Shown here one piece after another: positions 22,888 through 33,500 of a DNA stretch of 64,000 nucleotides. Below the pieces are notes generated by a model, which saw only the letters and a list, made by a program, of their open reading frames with translations, searched no databases and was not told where the DNA came from. This DNA comes from Haplosporangium gracile (lineage: Eukaryota; Mortierellomycota; Mortierellomycetes; Mortierellales; Mortierellaceae). A program made the translations under genes and the position numbers. The stretch's first letter is position 1; every line of letters starts with the position of its first letter. Location of the stretch: positions 1-64,000 of the forward strand of contig JAAAUF010000084.1 of NCBI GenBank assembly GCA_015499985.1, written 5' to 3'.

Positions 22888-24703
22888 ATGAACAGCGACC
22901 AGACACGGTACTTTGACTCCACACCCGCCAACCAGTTCAACCTCAAGGACTGGGCAAAGATGGCAGACTCGCTCGATCCTGCCATGCTCGACCGACTATG
23001 GACATCTCAGGCACTCCGCCGTCTAAAGAACTCTGAACGTGAGGCTGACCGCGCCGCATACAATCGACTCTCTCGCGTCAAACAGCCTGAGCGACTCGAG
23101 ATATTCAGCATCGTCGTAGCCGATGTAGGCTTACTTGCTTTACTCCTTTTATTCTTTTGCGTTACTTTCAAATCCAAGAGAAAGCAATACTAAGCATATC
23201 AAATGTACATATCATTAGCGCAAGTTGAAGGCGAGTTTGAGGCCATTGGTCACAGAGGACAAGATCAACGTGGCGCTGCAACAGTCAAAAGATCTCGCCA
23301 GTGAAGCCAGAAAGGCAAAACAAGGCAGACGATCGCTGAAGTCTCCAGTAACGACGAAGACAGGAACATCGGAGTCACCACCGGGCTCCACGGAAGAGCA
23401 AGCGACACATGTTCGGTACCCAGGATCACCAACGCCAATATTGTCAACACAGATACCCGATGCGTTATCAGCTTTCAGCCACGACTCTGACAGCATCGAG
23501 TTCTTTCAAGGATCACCGCCACCACCTAGTTCTCCAACTGTTATCGACGACAATACTCAGCTCAGCTCAACTCTGTCCATTGCGGGTCATTTTGCACTGC
23601 TCAACCAACGAACCCAATGGACCAACATCCTCCCAAGGTTTGAGGAATATCGTCGAGACCAGAATTGGACTCTCGATCTTTCCCCCGATGGCATCATAGA
23701 CCTTACACTTGGTTCTCGTTTCACCGCGACACTGGGCGACCAGGATCTATTAACGATGTTGGAGGACCAGCCTGTACTGACGGAGGAGTTCAAGGAAATG
23801 ATTGAACTAGACGAGTTGTTGGGCGAGAATTACTCGTTTGAGGCGATCAGTGAGAGGATATTCAACATGCCGTTGAACACTCCTGTCCGACGATTTGTCT
23901 ACGGCATCGTCCACGCATAGTAAGCACCTGTATAGTATCAGTTGGTGAACGAGTAGGTTACTCAATAAGTAAGGGCATGCAATTCTAATGCTTGGTATTT
24001 AATTATGCCTGATAGTTCTAGATACTTTCCCAGTAAAACAGCCATACCCGCATTGGAGGAGAAGCAGGGGATGTTTGCCATCCTTTGCCCATTCATCCAA
24101 GGAGCACTGGACGTTTACCACATCGAATCCTTCATGAGCGAGATCGCCATCACGGCGTCAGGAGAACGCAAGAACGCAGATAAGGACTATGGCGAGCGGA
24201 TAGAAAAGAGCCGTCGGGCAGACATGATTGCAGTCGATTCAGAAGATAACCAAATCTTCCTCTCCGAATGCTCCTCGATCTACGAAAAGGATAAACGCAA
24301 GTTTGCAGAAGACAAGTGGAAGCTCGGCCGGGCGCTCAAGGACAGTTGGGACAGTACCGTTCGTAGAGTTGTGCAGTCCTACCACCCTCACCAGGATCTG
24401 GCGACGTTTGGTATTCAGTTCTTCTCTCATCGGCTTGTCTTTTACAAGATGGATTTCCGTGGGGGGTATCGGCTTTGGCAGGTGGACTCGTGCGATATTC
24501 CATTACAGATGAATACGGGATTTGAGAAAAAGTTCCGGGCGAGTTGTAGGAACTCGCTGTGTTTTGCACATATGATGGCGGAGGAGATTCGAGTCCGGGA
24601 GGCGCTTCCGTTTTTGAGTATGAAAGAGAAGGTACTCCTTGGACGCGCAGCTCAGCGCATCAAGCCCACGACAGACAGTCCGCCCTTCAAAAAAGTGCAC
24701 TGA
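22888..24703 (+). CDS. Uncharacterised protein with a PD-(D/E)XK nuclease-like C-terminal region
   Basis: I read three exons, 22888-23124, 23219-23919 and 24016-24703, about 541 aa. The second and third open frames have no good ATG of their own. CATTAG at 23213-23218 and GATAG at 24011-24015 give acceptors that join all three in frame, with a TACTAAG branch-point-like site at 23188. The N-terminus is helical and charged (LDRLWTSQALRRLKNSEREADRAAYNRL); residues 90-170 are Ser/Pro-rich. The C-terminal third has RRADMIAV (D382), a beta-hairpin spacing, then IFLSECSSIYEKDKRKFAEDKWK (E397). This resembles the D...(E)xK order of restriction-endonuclease-like proteins abundant in Mucoromycota genomes, but the usual ExK is ExS, so catalysis is doubtful. 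There is no transposase or signal peptide. AATAAA overlaps the stop codon at 24703-24708. Function unknown. Confidence 0.6.
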
Positions 24704-24984
24704 ATAAAATACCGCTTCAATTATTTAACGTAACACGTTATCCACTTTTATTTCTAATTGCTGATGCTGCCTTTGTCGGCATGTACCGTCATAGTTCACT
24801 TGTTCTATGGTCGCGTTCTGTAGAAACTGTTTGATGTTATTCCTAGTTTGAAACGTTTTGGCTCACAAAACATACAAACAAGAAGAGACAAAGTGGGGTC
24901 AGTACATGTCAAGAATTGCTTCATTTTCATAACACTAACACTAAAGAAACACCCAGCATCCATTGAAAACGACTAAGAACGAGA

Positions 24985-25418
24985 GCGCAGATTTAAGCCA
25001 AAAGTGCAAAAAGCACTATCAGAACACCACCTTCCACCACCACAGGAAAAACTCTCTTGTCATTAACGAGAGTCCCATGGCTATGAGCAAAGAAGACTTC
25101 TTCCTCAAGGAACGTGGCTCGACTACCACGACAGCGTTAGACCGTGTGGATTACCCATTCTCTTTAGAGCTGAAACTACCCCCATCGACACTTGACCGGG
25201 TGACGCATAAGGCGCTCTTGTTGTTTCAATTAGGTAAACAGAGAACAATGCTGGCGTATGCTTGCATGGAAAGTGAATAAGCGCGCGGATTTAAGCCGAG
25301 AGATACTAATACTATCGGACACCTCCTTTCATCATTCATGGACACTCTTGTCAGTTGACAAAAGTTAGCCCTATGGAACAAGGCTCGACTACCATAACAG
25401 CATAAGACCGTGTGGATT
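24985..25418. repeat. Degenerate direct repeat, two copies
   Basis: Copy A is about 24985-25152 and copy B about 25283-25418. Both start with GCGC(A/G)GATTTAAGCC and both end with GACCGTGTGGATT. In between they share ACTATC(A/G)GA, CACCTCC/CACCACC, AACTCTCTTGTCA/ACACTCTTGTCA, CCCTATGG-like and GGCTCGACTACCA(C/T)(G/A)ACAGC. Copy B lacks about 30 bp present in copy A. Neither copy has an intact reading frame for a recognised protein. This looks like an old tandem duplication or two decayed copies of one element; the family is unknown. Confidence 0.65.
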
Positions 25419-26379
25419 GCTTTTCACAGAGTTGTATTCTCGCAACGATTGGGAGAGTACACCGAAGTCATTCCGATTTCCATGTTGAAGAGAGTGCAAT
25501 TATTATTGTCGTTGCTGTTGTTGAACAGTTCTTCCTATTTTCATGAGAATGACGTTGTGTACTTTAGAACCGAAAACACTTACCCTACGGGTCGATGGAT
25601 GTTCATTTGTCTTGAACAGTGAGTAGTTGTTGTGGATGAGTGTATTGATAAATGATGAACACGTACAGGAAAGACAATAAACTAGTGTCAATGGTAATAT
25701 GTTAAGGGGTCTTGCAAGTGACCCTCCTGTTCTCCGACGAGAACGTTGCCATGCGATGTTTGTCGATCGATTCCTTTTGTGGAGACAAATCGCACCAAAA
25801 GTAAAAAATCGAGCCTCGCTGGGGTGAATTGACGTCCAGAATAGCAATTTCCACACTAACATGCCATCATCATCATAGTAGAGATAGCTTTAGAAGACAA
25901 GTGCTAGAGGACAGGTTCGATCCCCGCACCCAGGATTCCTTGCTGATTGATGGCCGTCTGGCCCCCTCCCCCTGGTTGCTGTACCGTACGTACCTGGGTC
26001 CCGACTGGGAGCCGTATGTTTCTCGTTTTCTTTCCTTCTTTTTCTTCGGAATTATTCCACGAAAGTGAGTTGGTCACGGCCCAATCTTTCATCTTCGCAA
26101 GTGAAGAAGTGGCTGAACAAACAAGCGGTCTGTTCCCTGGAAGGAAACGCCGTTTTTTTTTGTTGCGGATTGCACATAAAAAGGAACTCTTCCCACGGCA
26201 CTCCTCTTGTTCCTTCTCCTCACTTCCACCCCCGCCCCCAACCCCCATCGTTCTCATCCTTCCTACACACAGTAAGCTAACCGTCGACAACTTTCTCCTT
26301 TTTGCTGCATCACCGTCCTTCTCTTTCTCATTCATTTATTCATTCTTGTACCTTGCTCTCTCTTACTTACGTTGTAGTC
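25419..26379. other. Intergenic stretch and prolidase promoter
   Basis: No protein gene is recognised here. The plus-strand frame 25410-25622 has no supporting feature. The last 200 bp are C/T-rich and hold a possible 5'-UTR intron of the prolidase gene: GTAAGC at 26272 and a TTGTAG acceptor at 26377, with CTAAC close behind the donor. It ends 2 bp before the ATG. Confidence 0.45.
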
Positions 26380-27832
26380 ATGACTGCCACCAAGTACCCC
26401 GCCAAGCAGCACTGGGCCAAGGTCGCCAAGAACCTCGGACTCACCGAGGGCCTCGTCTACTTGAAGGGTGATGTTCTCAAGGAGAGACACGATACCGACG
26501 TCGTAAGTTACTCATTTGTATTTAATTGCTGTAATATGCTGCAAGTACTTAGCTTCAACCTTGAACAACCAATTGACCTCTATTTTCATTGGCCCATTGC
26601 AATAATAGGAACTCACTTTCAGACAAGAGTCCAACTTCTACTACTTGACTGGATTTGCCGAGCACGACGCCCATGTCCTCTACGACTTGAAGACCCAGCA
26701 GATGACCCTGTTACCCTACAAGCTCCCCGAGGATCACATTGTCTGGATGGGCATGCCCCCTACCCAGTCCCAGCTCGCCACCAAATTCGAGTTCGACAAC
26801 ATCCGCTGGTCAACTGAGCTCACCGCCGTCATCAACGAGTCTGGCGCCTCCACTCTCTATGTTCTTCGTCAGGAGGATGCTCCCAAGGGCATCAGTTTGA
26901 CCGTCGATGCCGAGCATCTTAAGGATGCCATCGTCACTGCCCGCATGTATAAGTCCGCCTACGAGATCGAGGCCATGCGCAAGATCAACCACATCTCCTC
27001 CAACGCCCACGTCGCCTTGATGAAGGCCGCCAAGAAGTCCCAGTCCGAGATTGAGCTTGACGCCCTCTTCAGATACGAGACCGCCCGCTTCGGTGCCCGC
27101 GCTCAGGCCTACGAGCCCATTGTCGGTGTCGGTTCCAACGCTGCCACTCTTCATTACGGACGCAATTCTGCCTCTTTCAACGGAAATCATGACCAGTTGT
27201 GTTTAGTCGATGCTGGTGCCGAGCAGGGCTGCTACGCTTCGGACATCACGCGTACCTTTCCTTTGAACGGAAAGTACGCTGGTGACGCCAAGACTGTCTA
27301 CGAGATTGTCCTTCAGATGCAAAAGGCCGTCATTGCTGTCTTGAAGCCCGGTGTCCAGTGGGAGGATATGCACAGACTCGCTGGCAAGATTGCCGTCGAG
27401 GGTCTCCAGAAGGCTGGTGCCATCAAGGCTGAGTACTCGATCGAGGAGTTGCTCGAGAAGCACGTTGATGGTGTCTTCTTCCCCCACGGTCTCGGCCACA
27501 TGATCGGATTGGACGTCCACGATGTCGGAGGATACCCCAAGGGCGTTGCCCGCATCCAAGCCCCTGGTCTCCAGTACTTGCGCATGCGTCGTGAGCTCGA
27601 GGCTGGCTTTGTTGTCACTGTCGAGCCCGGTGTGTATTTTGTCGAGTTCATCCTCAACGAGGCCAAGAACAACGCCGAGATCTCCAAGTACATGGACTGG
27701 GCTGTTGTTGACCGCTTCGCCAAAGTCGGCGGTGTCCGTATCGAGGACTGCATAGTCATTACTGAGACCGGCATTGATAACTTGACCATCGCCCCCAAGG
27801 AGATCGCTGAGATCGAGGCTCTTATGGCCTAA
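26380..27832 (+). CDS. PEPD: Xaa-Pro dipeptidase (prolidase, M24B family)
   Basis: Two exons, 26380-26502 and 26609-27832, about 448 aa, the usual prolidase length. The enzyme cleaves X-Pro dipeptides with a two-metal centre in the cytosol. The N-terminal creatinase-like domain runs from 1 to about 160 (YYLTGFAEHDAHVLYDL). The C-terminal pita-bread domain has all five metal ligands: D242 (LVDAGAEQ), D253 (SDITRTFP), H338 (HGLGHMIGLDVHDVGG), E380 (VEPGVYF) and E420 (VRIEDC). The codon choice is strongly biased to C- and G-ending codons (GCC, AAG, CTC), typical of well-expressed fungal genes. The start was chosen for a good context and near-complete N-terminal homology. AATAAA occurs at 27865. 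The F-box gene begins only 156 bp downstream on the same strand. Confidence 0.95.
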
Positions 27833-27864
27833 ACGGAGCACCTTTGAGTGCCCCTTGTATAGCT

Positions 27865-27870
27865 AATAAA
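27865..27870 (+). terminator. polyadenylation signal of the prolidase gene
   Basis: AATAAA lies 33 bp after the prolidase stop. Only about 118 bp separate it from the next start codon at 27988, so the prolidase 3' end and the F-box promoter are closely packed. Confidence 0.5.
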
Positions 27871-27987
27871 ACAACATGATATCTAACAAAAAAGCCACCC
27901 GCAGCGATATTTTTTTTCTGATTTTTGTTGCCATTCCTCACTTTCATCTCCTCTCTGCCCCATCACGCTGCCGACGTACCCAATGCC

Positions 27988-29910
27988 ATGCCATCTGTGC
28001 CCGAAGAATGCCTCTGGCTGATCGTCTCATACCTTCGCCATGAAAGGGCCACGCTCCACGCTTTGCTCTTGACCAACTCGACTTTCTTTCGCATCGCCGT
28101 CTCCTTCCTTTACTCGAGTCCCTTTCGTATCCTCGATGAAGAACCTAACTATCACTGGAATGTGATCGAAAAGACAAGGCGTTACGACGTTCTGCTCCAC
28201 CTTCTCATCCAATCCTCTCACATACTATCCCACATCGACCAGAATGGACGCAGAGTCATGGACTTGCCGCGATACGGACCCGAGGTCACTCCACTGCCGT
28301 CACCTTCAACCATCGACTACCTCTCCTACTACACCGACATGTTCCACGACCCGATGTTGCACCAGACTTTCATGACACTCTTTCCAACCATCCCCAACTG
28401 CTACCAAACCGATGTGGTCTGGTACCGCTCTATGGTCGAGACTCGGAACAAGATCGAGTACGCCATGATGGATCGCCTCTTGCCTCAGGTTATCTCGTTG
28501 ACGGTCGCCATGCCTATCCAGGTCCCGCGGATCAGGATCGGATACATGTCCAACCTGCGCCGCCTAGAAGTGATTGGAACAGACCTCTGTTGGTTAACCG
28601 AGGACGATCTACAAGCTGCTGAGGTGCTGCCCATGAACAGGACGACACGCGGATCCATGGGATACAAGATCACTCGACTTGATAGGATGCTGATGTTTAT
28701 TTGGGATCATCAACGGATCTTTGGGACCCTCAGGGAACTCCAAATCGAGAACAAGCCTGTCGTGCTAGACAATCAGCCGAGTGGGCGCTTGATCGAACTG
28801 GTGGAGGCAATAGGAGAACGTCTTGAGGTGTTGGAGGTTCGTTACTGGCCGGATGCTATTTTGTTTTTGGATAGGATACCGACTCGACATCTCCGGCGAC
28901 TACTGCTTCACTTGAACAAGGAGCCAGGACCCATCTTTGGCGCTCGAGAGAACATGGCGACGTTTCTTGGTCAGTGCCCGGATCTACAAGAGTTCAGCAT
29001 GTACATGGACGAGCAGGGTCTATTGGCAGCCTGGAGACCTCAGTACCAAAGGAACCCACAGCAGCAACCATCGGCGTCTAACTACGCCTGGCAAGGAAGG
29101 CAGATTCTCACATTGAGTCCGATCAAGAGGATCAGCATTGCAGGATTGGCTCCGAATGTCATTGCAGTGATCAACGAGGCGGTCGATCTGTTCGCGGCGA
29201 GTTTGGAGACAATATCGGCAAGGACATGGTTCAGTGGCAAGCCTGTCACAGTACCCTTGGCATGGCCGAGTAGAACCCTTGGTAGACTGACCGAACTAGA
29301 TTTGGAGGGAGAAGTCGCATGGACGTTTGACTATGGGTCCTTGATGAACTGCCCTCGACTGTGTCGAATGCGCCTGGGGTTCACCGGACCAAAGCCCAAA
29401 CGGCAACCTGTGATCCGTTACTTGACCCAACTGGCTACTCTGCAGGATTTGGAGTTGGTGGGCAATTGGCGGACGCTTGCGATTCAAGGCTGGCCCAAAG
29501 TTGTCGCCGAGATGTATCACCTGGAGCGACTGGAGTTGATTGGGTGTGAGGGCATTACCTCGGACCAGCTCTTTGCGGTGGTCCATGACATTATTGACCA
29601 GAGTCACTCCTGGCGACTGATGGGGCAAGGGAACGGAGGGTCATCCAGGAGTCATGAGGGAGTGCAAGAATTTCTATCACCACCGTCAACCCCTACCTCC
29701 ATGACGACAACAGCGGCAGCACAAGATTTATTCTATAGGATGTGCCGACTGCGATGGGTCATTGCAAACAGGCGACTGGAGGATGGACTTTATCGACACT
29801 GGTCTGAGTTGAAACAGGCACACAGTGGGCCAAATGGGTCGCCATATATGAGGACGTCCTTGGACCGGGTCCGATTTAGCTGGGTCACTACCGCACGCCC
29901 TTCACGTTGA
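27988..29910 (+). CDS. F-box protein with leucine-rich repeat-like C-terminus
   Basis: A single uninterrupted exon of 641 codons (640 aa). The N-terminus reads PEECLWLIVSYL, then ALLLTNSTFFRIAVSFLYSSPF, a typical F-box that would bind Skp1 in an SCF ubiquitin ligase. The rest is a long region with spaced Leu/Ile segments (LRRLEVIGT, LRELQIEN, LEVLEVRYW, LTELDLEG, LQDLELVGNW, LERLELIGCEGIT) consistent with irregular leucine-rich repeats used for substrate binding. Such F-box-LRR genes are numerous in Mortierellomycotina. The ATG at 27988 is the first ATG in frame; a TTG upstream is ignored. No substrate can be named. A polyadenylation signal (AATAAA) lies at 29940-29945. Confidence 0.85.
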   Translation: MPSVPEECLWLIVSYLRHERATLHALLLTNSTFFRIAVSFLYSSPFRILDEEPNYHWNVIEKTRRYDVLLHLLIQSSHILSHIDQNGRRVMDLPRYGPEVTPLPSPSTIDYLSYYTDMFHDPMLHQTFMTLFPTIPNCYQTDVVWYRSMVETRNKIEYAMMDRLLPQVISLTVAMPIQVPRIRIGYMSNLRRLEVIGTDLCWLTEDDLQAAEVLPMNRTTRGSMGYKITRLDRMLMFIWDHQRIFGTLRELQIENKPVVLDNQPSGRLIELVEAIGERLEVLEVRYWPDAILFLDRIPTRHLRRLLLHLNKEPGPIFGARENMATFLGQCPDLQEFSMYMDEQGLLAAWRPQYQRNPQQQPSASNYAWQGRQILTLSPIKRISIAGLAPNVIAVINEAVDLFAASLETISARTWFSGKPVTVPLAWPSRTLGRLTELDLEGEVAWTFDYGSLMNCPRLCRMRLGFTGPKPKRQPVIRYLTQLATLQDLELVGNWRTLAIQGWPKVVAEMYHLERLELIGCEGITSDQLFAVVHDIIDQSHSWRLMGQGNGGSSRSHEGVQEFLSPPSTPTSMTTTAAAQDLFYRMCRLRWVIANRRLEDGLYRHWSELKQAHSGPNGSPYMRTSLDRVRFSWVTTARPSR

Positions 29911-30523
29911 AAGAAAGAAAAAAACTAGTGTTTCAGAAGAATAAAAAGTGGCACGCCATGCGCGCAAAGCATCGATAAGTCACATGATTGACCCAACAGA
30001 ATTAGCCCAAAGTTCACGTGGACAATGGACAATTTCAGCGATGATGATGGTAGCAACCAACGCGCAGTCCGGCGGTCCTTCGGGGGGCAGTGTTCTCTTG
30101 TTCTTGTCCTGGTGTTCTTTTTCTTCTGTCGCATTTAATCATTTACTTTCTTTGTCATACATTCTTTTCTCTTCTCTTCTCTTCCCTTCTCTTCTCTTCT
30201 CTCTTCTCCTACACACACTTACGTCCTCACTTTCCACTCTTCTTCTTTTTTTTTTTTTTTTTTTTTCTTTTTCTTTTTCCGTCAACCCCTTTTCACATTC
30301 ATCCTACATTGCACTTTGCAACACCACTCTCAAACACACAACTACATATCGACCAATACCCCATCCCAAAAGTTAAAAAAAAAAGGCTTCTTGTTGGCAC
30401 TCCTTTATCCGCATCGTTTGCCCTGGACACAATCCCCCGTGTGTGCTGACTTTTATCAGTCGCCTCGCTCTCCCTTTCTCTTCTCTCTCACGCCCACCTC
30501 CTCCACTTCTTCGTCAAGTCAGT
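29911..30523. promoter_or_regulatory. Promoter and pyrimidine-rich leader of the BCAS3 gene
   Basis: About 600 bp between the F-box stop and the BCAS3 start. It has a (TTCTC)n-rich tract at 30165-30215 and a poly(T) run of about 20 at 30247-30266, then a C/T-rich leader up to the ATG at 30524. The F-box polyadenylation signal (29940-29945) is at its left end. Confidence 0.45.
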
Positions 30524-33500
30524 ATGGCCGATCAACAACAGTTACAACAAGGCCAAACCGGGGTTCGGGCTGAGCCCGTCTTCATCAGGTCAGCCACAAA
30601 AAAAGGCCCACTCCTCTCATACTAAAAGAGACTTGTGACTCTTGCCACCACGTAATGCTGCCCTTCAAATCGACTGACTGGAGAAAAGCTTCAACACTAC
30701 TATAATAGGGATCCTTCCGCACTCGAGTCCCTGTCATCGGTCCTAACAGGAGTATCTTCTTACGTCGCCAACACCCTCCCAACATCCTTTTCAATGCCAA
30801 CACGTGGATTCACCTCACCCTCGAGCCCAGCCTTCCCAGGAAACCCCTCGAGCCCTTACTATTACCCAGCAGCACAGGGCTCCTCCAACCCTCTTCTTGG
30901 TGGCAACCAGGACAGTGTCTGTGTTCTCACCAACGGCGATGTAGTCGTCTTTTCTGCGTTTGACTGGATTGATGCAGGACCCATGGCCAAGAACAGGACA
31001 TCTCGGTATGCGCTCATGACTCACACTGTCAGGAGGAGAGAGGGAGGGAGAAAAAGAGCAAGAAAGGGGAGAAAGTGAGAGAGATGAGCGAGAATATTGC
31101 ACGCCTGTTAGTTTATCCCGTATACGTGTTGAACGAAAGGGAGGGCCTGTGTGTGTGAAAAAAAAAGAGAAATGAATGAGAAAAGGATGCGATATCGTCA
31201 TAACTGCCGATTCAATAGGGCAGGAGTACAACTCAGTACATACGATCCGGGCCACTCAACATACTCTCTCTTTCTGTCTCTCTCCTTGGCGTGTCTCCTT
31301 GGCAATTTCTTTTTTGTATTTTATCTCATTTTAAAATAGACGGTTCTGTCTCCTGCTCGGGTACGCAGATGGCATGCAGATCTGGGACATCACCCACCCG
31401 GACAATATTCACGAGATCTTTTCTGCCCGTGACCCAGACAACGAAGTATCATTACTCAAGGTAAGCCGAAATATGGACCAGCTGTGAGAGACCTTTGGCA
31501 AAGGAACAGGAAGAGTATGCTTGAAGAGAGAGGGAGCTATGTTAGCTTAGATCTGGGACAAAGGGATCCAATAACCACACATCTCCATCCTATCACTGCG
31601 ATCTTCAGCCTCTCAATGACGCCCCTCAAACGGACCAATGTACAGCCTCTCTCTGTTTACGGAACAACATATTATCATTTTCAAGATCACTGCATTAAGC
31701 CTCCCATCAGGATTCAATGGACAGTTTTCAGTGGACCATGGAGAATGACGATACTTTTTGGCGTACGCCCAGGCTTTTTTTTATATACCCACGCCTACCG
31801 TCCCTTCACTCTTATTGTTTCTTGGAAATTTTTCCGCATGATGGATGACAAGGAGTGAGAATGAACTGCGGTAGCTTTTAAGCGTACTAGGCCTAACCAT
31901 GTGACTCCTTCATTTCACCTCCCTCTTTTGGTCAATGTTCAACAGGTCCTTCCATCGCCGCGGACGTCTGGTGGAAAGATCGATCAGTTCGAGCAGTATA
32001 GGCCACTTTTGGCTGTCATGTATGCATCCCTTATTTCGCTCGCATTTTTTTTTCCCTTTGATTCGCTTTGAAAAAGGAAGGAGGTTTGCAAGAGCGTCTG
32101 TGTGTGAATTAAAGGGACGAATGCTAATTGTGTCACATCTTTCCCATGTGTTTGCCTTTTGTAGCTCAAACAAAAGGACCGTCGATGGCCGCGCGCCTCA
32201 TAAGAAACTGGAGATATATTCGCTTGTGACTCACCAGGTTGTCAAGACCCCCGACTTTGGAGAAGGGCCAGACTACGATATTTCGGCACTGGACGTCAAC
32301 GAACGTGAACTTGTCGTGGTATGTTATTGGACGCTGTCTGGAGGCTGAGCCGAATCAACTATGCATTTTTCCCAATACAACTTGATCTCTAACTGCCTTT
32401 CATCATTCATCGCTTAATTATGACAATGCAATAGACCATGACTGCACCAGGAGAAGGGACTCGTCTGTTTATGTTGAATCAGTTGACACTGCAGCCGATG
32501 CACGCAAAGCCACTTGCTCTCAACGACGTAGCGTACCCAGGAGTACTCGCTCTTGGCACAAGATTGCTTACCTATGTGACAACAAGTGAATCACCCAACG
32601 ACAGTTCCGATACCAAGCATGGTGAGGAATCAGATGGCGGTGGAGGTTATCAGGATTTGGCCAAAGGCGTCGCCAAAGAAGTTTTTGGAGGGGTGAAGAT
32701 GCTTGGTAAGTCTTTCGAAAAAGCTTTCTTTATTGAATATTTGTTTATGAGAGTTCTCGACTAACCACCGTGAGACTTACTTTAATGGTGTATAGGTGGT
32801 TTCGCACATCAGACGTTTTCGTCATATTGGTCAGGAGCGTCTGGAGCAAACACAACTGCATCGACCTCTCCTCCGGTACAATCTGGATTCAATAGATCGC
32901 CTCGCAGGCATGCCAGGAGAGCTTCAGCATCCGCTGACCATGACCGGACGTCGACTCATCCTCCTCACAGACGTAGACACGACGACAATTCTCCACATAA
33001 GAAAGAGGCTATTGGAACGGTATGTCTTTTGTTCGCCTGTGTTTTGTTCAATCCTTGAGTCGTTGGACAAAAAAAGGGGATGAGGGATGACAGGGCTAAT
33101 CGTTTTCATCCTTCGTCGTTTGTTTACAGGTCATAATCAGGGATATCACGTTGTCTAATATGCCAATTGTTGCCCATTTCAAACCACACGACCACCCGAT
33201 CACAGGATGCAAATTTTCACCCTCTGGACGGTTGTTGCTCACAGTATCACGCCATGGAAACGTCTTTCACATTCACGAAGTCAAGCCTGCCGTCAACCCT
33301 GGATCCAGACACGTCTACAAGCTTGCCCGCGGTATCACTCATGCCAGTGTGGAAGACATTGTTTTCAATGAGGACGAGACATGGGTGGCAGTGACGACAT
33401 CTAGAGGAACGACCCATCTTTACGCCATCAACCCTTTCGGAGGTACTCCTGATGTCGGTGCGCACATGTACACAGGAGTCGTCAACTGGACCGCCACGGC

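Noticed and set aside
23225..23920. Separate gene starting at TTG 23225
   Set aside because: There is no ATG at the start and an acceptor AG lies directly upstream; joining to the upstream exon keeps frame.
25905..25935. T-arm-like GGTTCGATCCCCGC sequence suggesting a tRNA gene
   Set aside because: The T stem does not pair well and no matching acceptor, D or anticodon arm is found upstream on either orientation.
27203..27841. Minus-strand open frames of 161-212 codons opposite prolidase
   Set aside because: They mirror the strong C/G-ending codon bias of the prolidase gene; antisense shadows.
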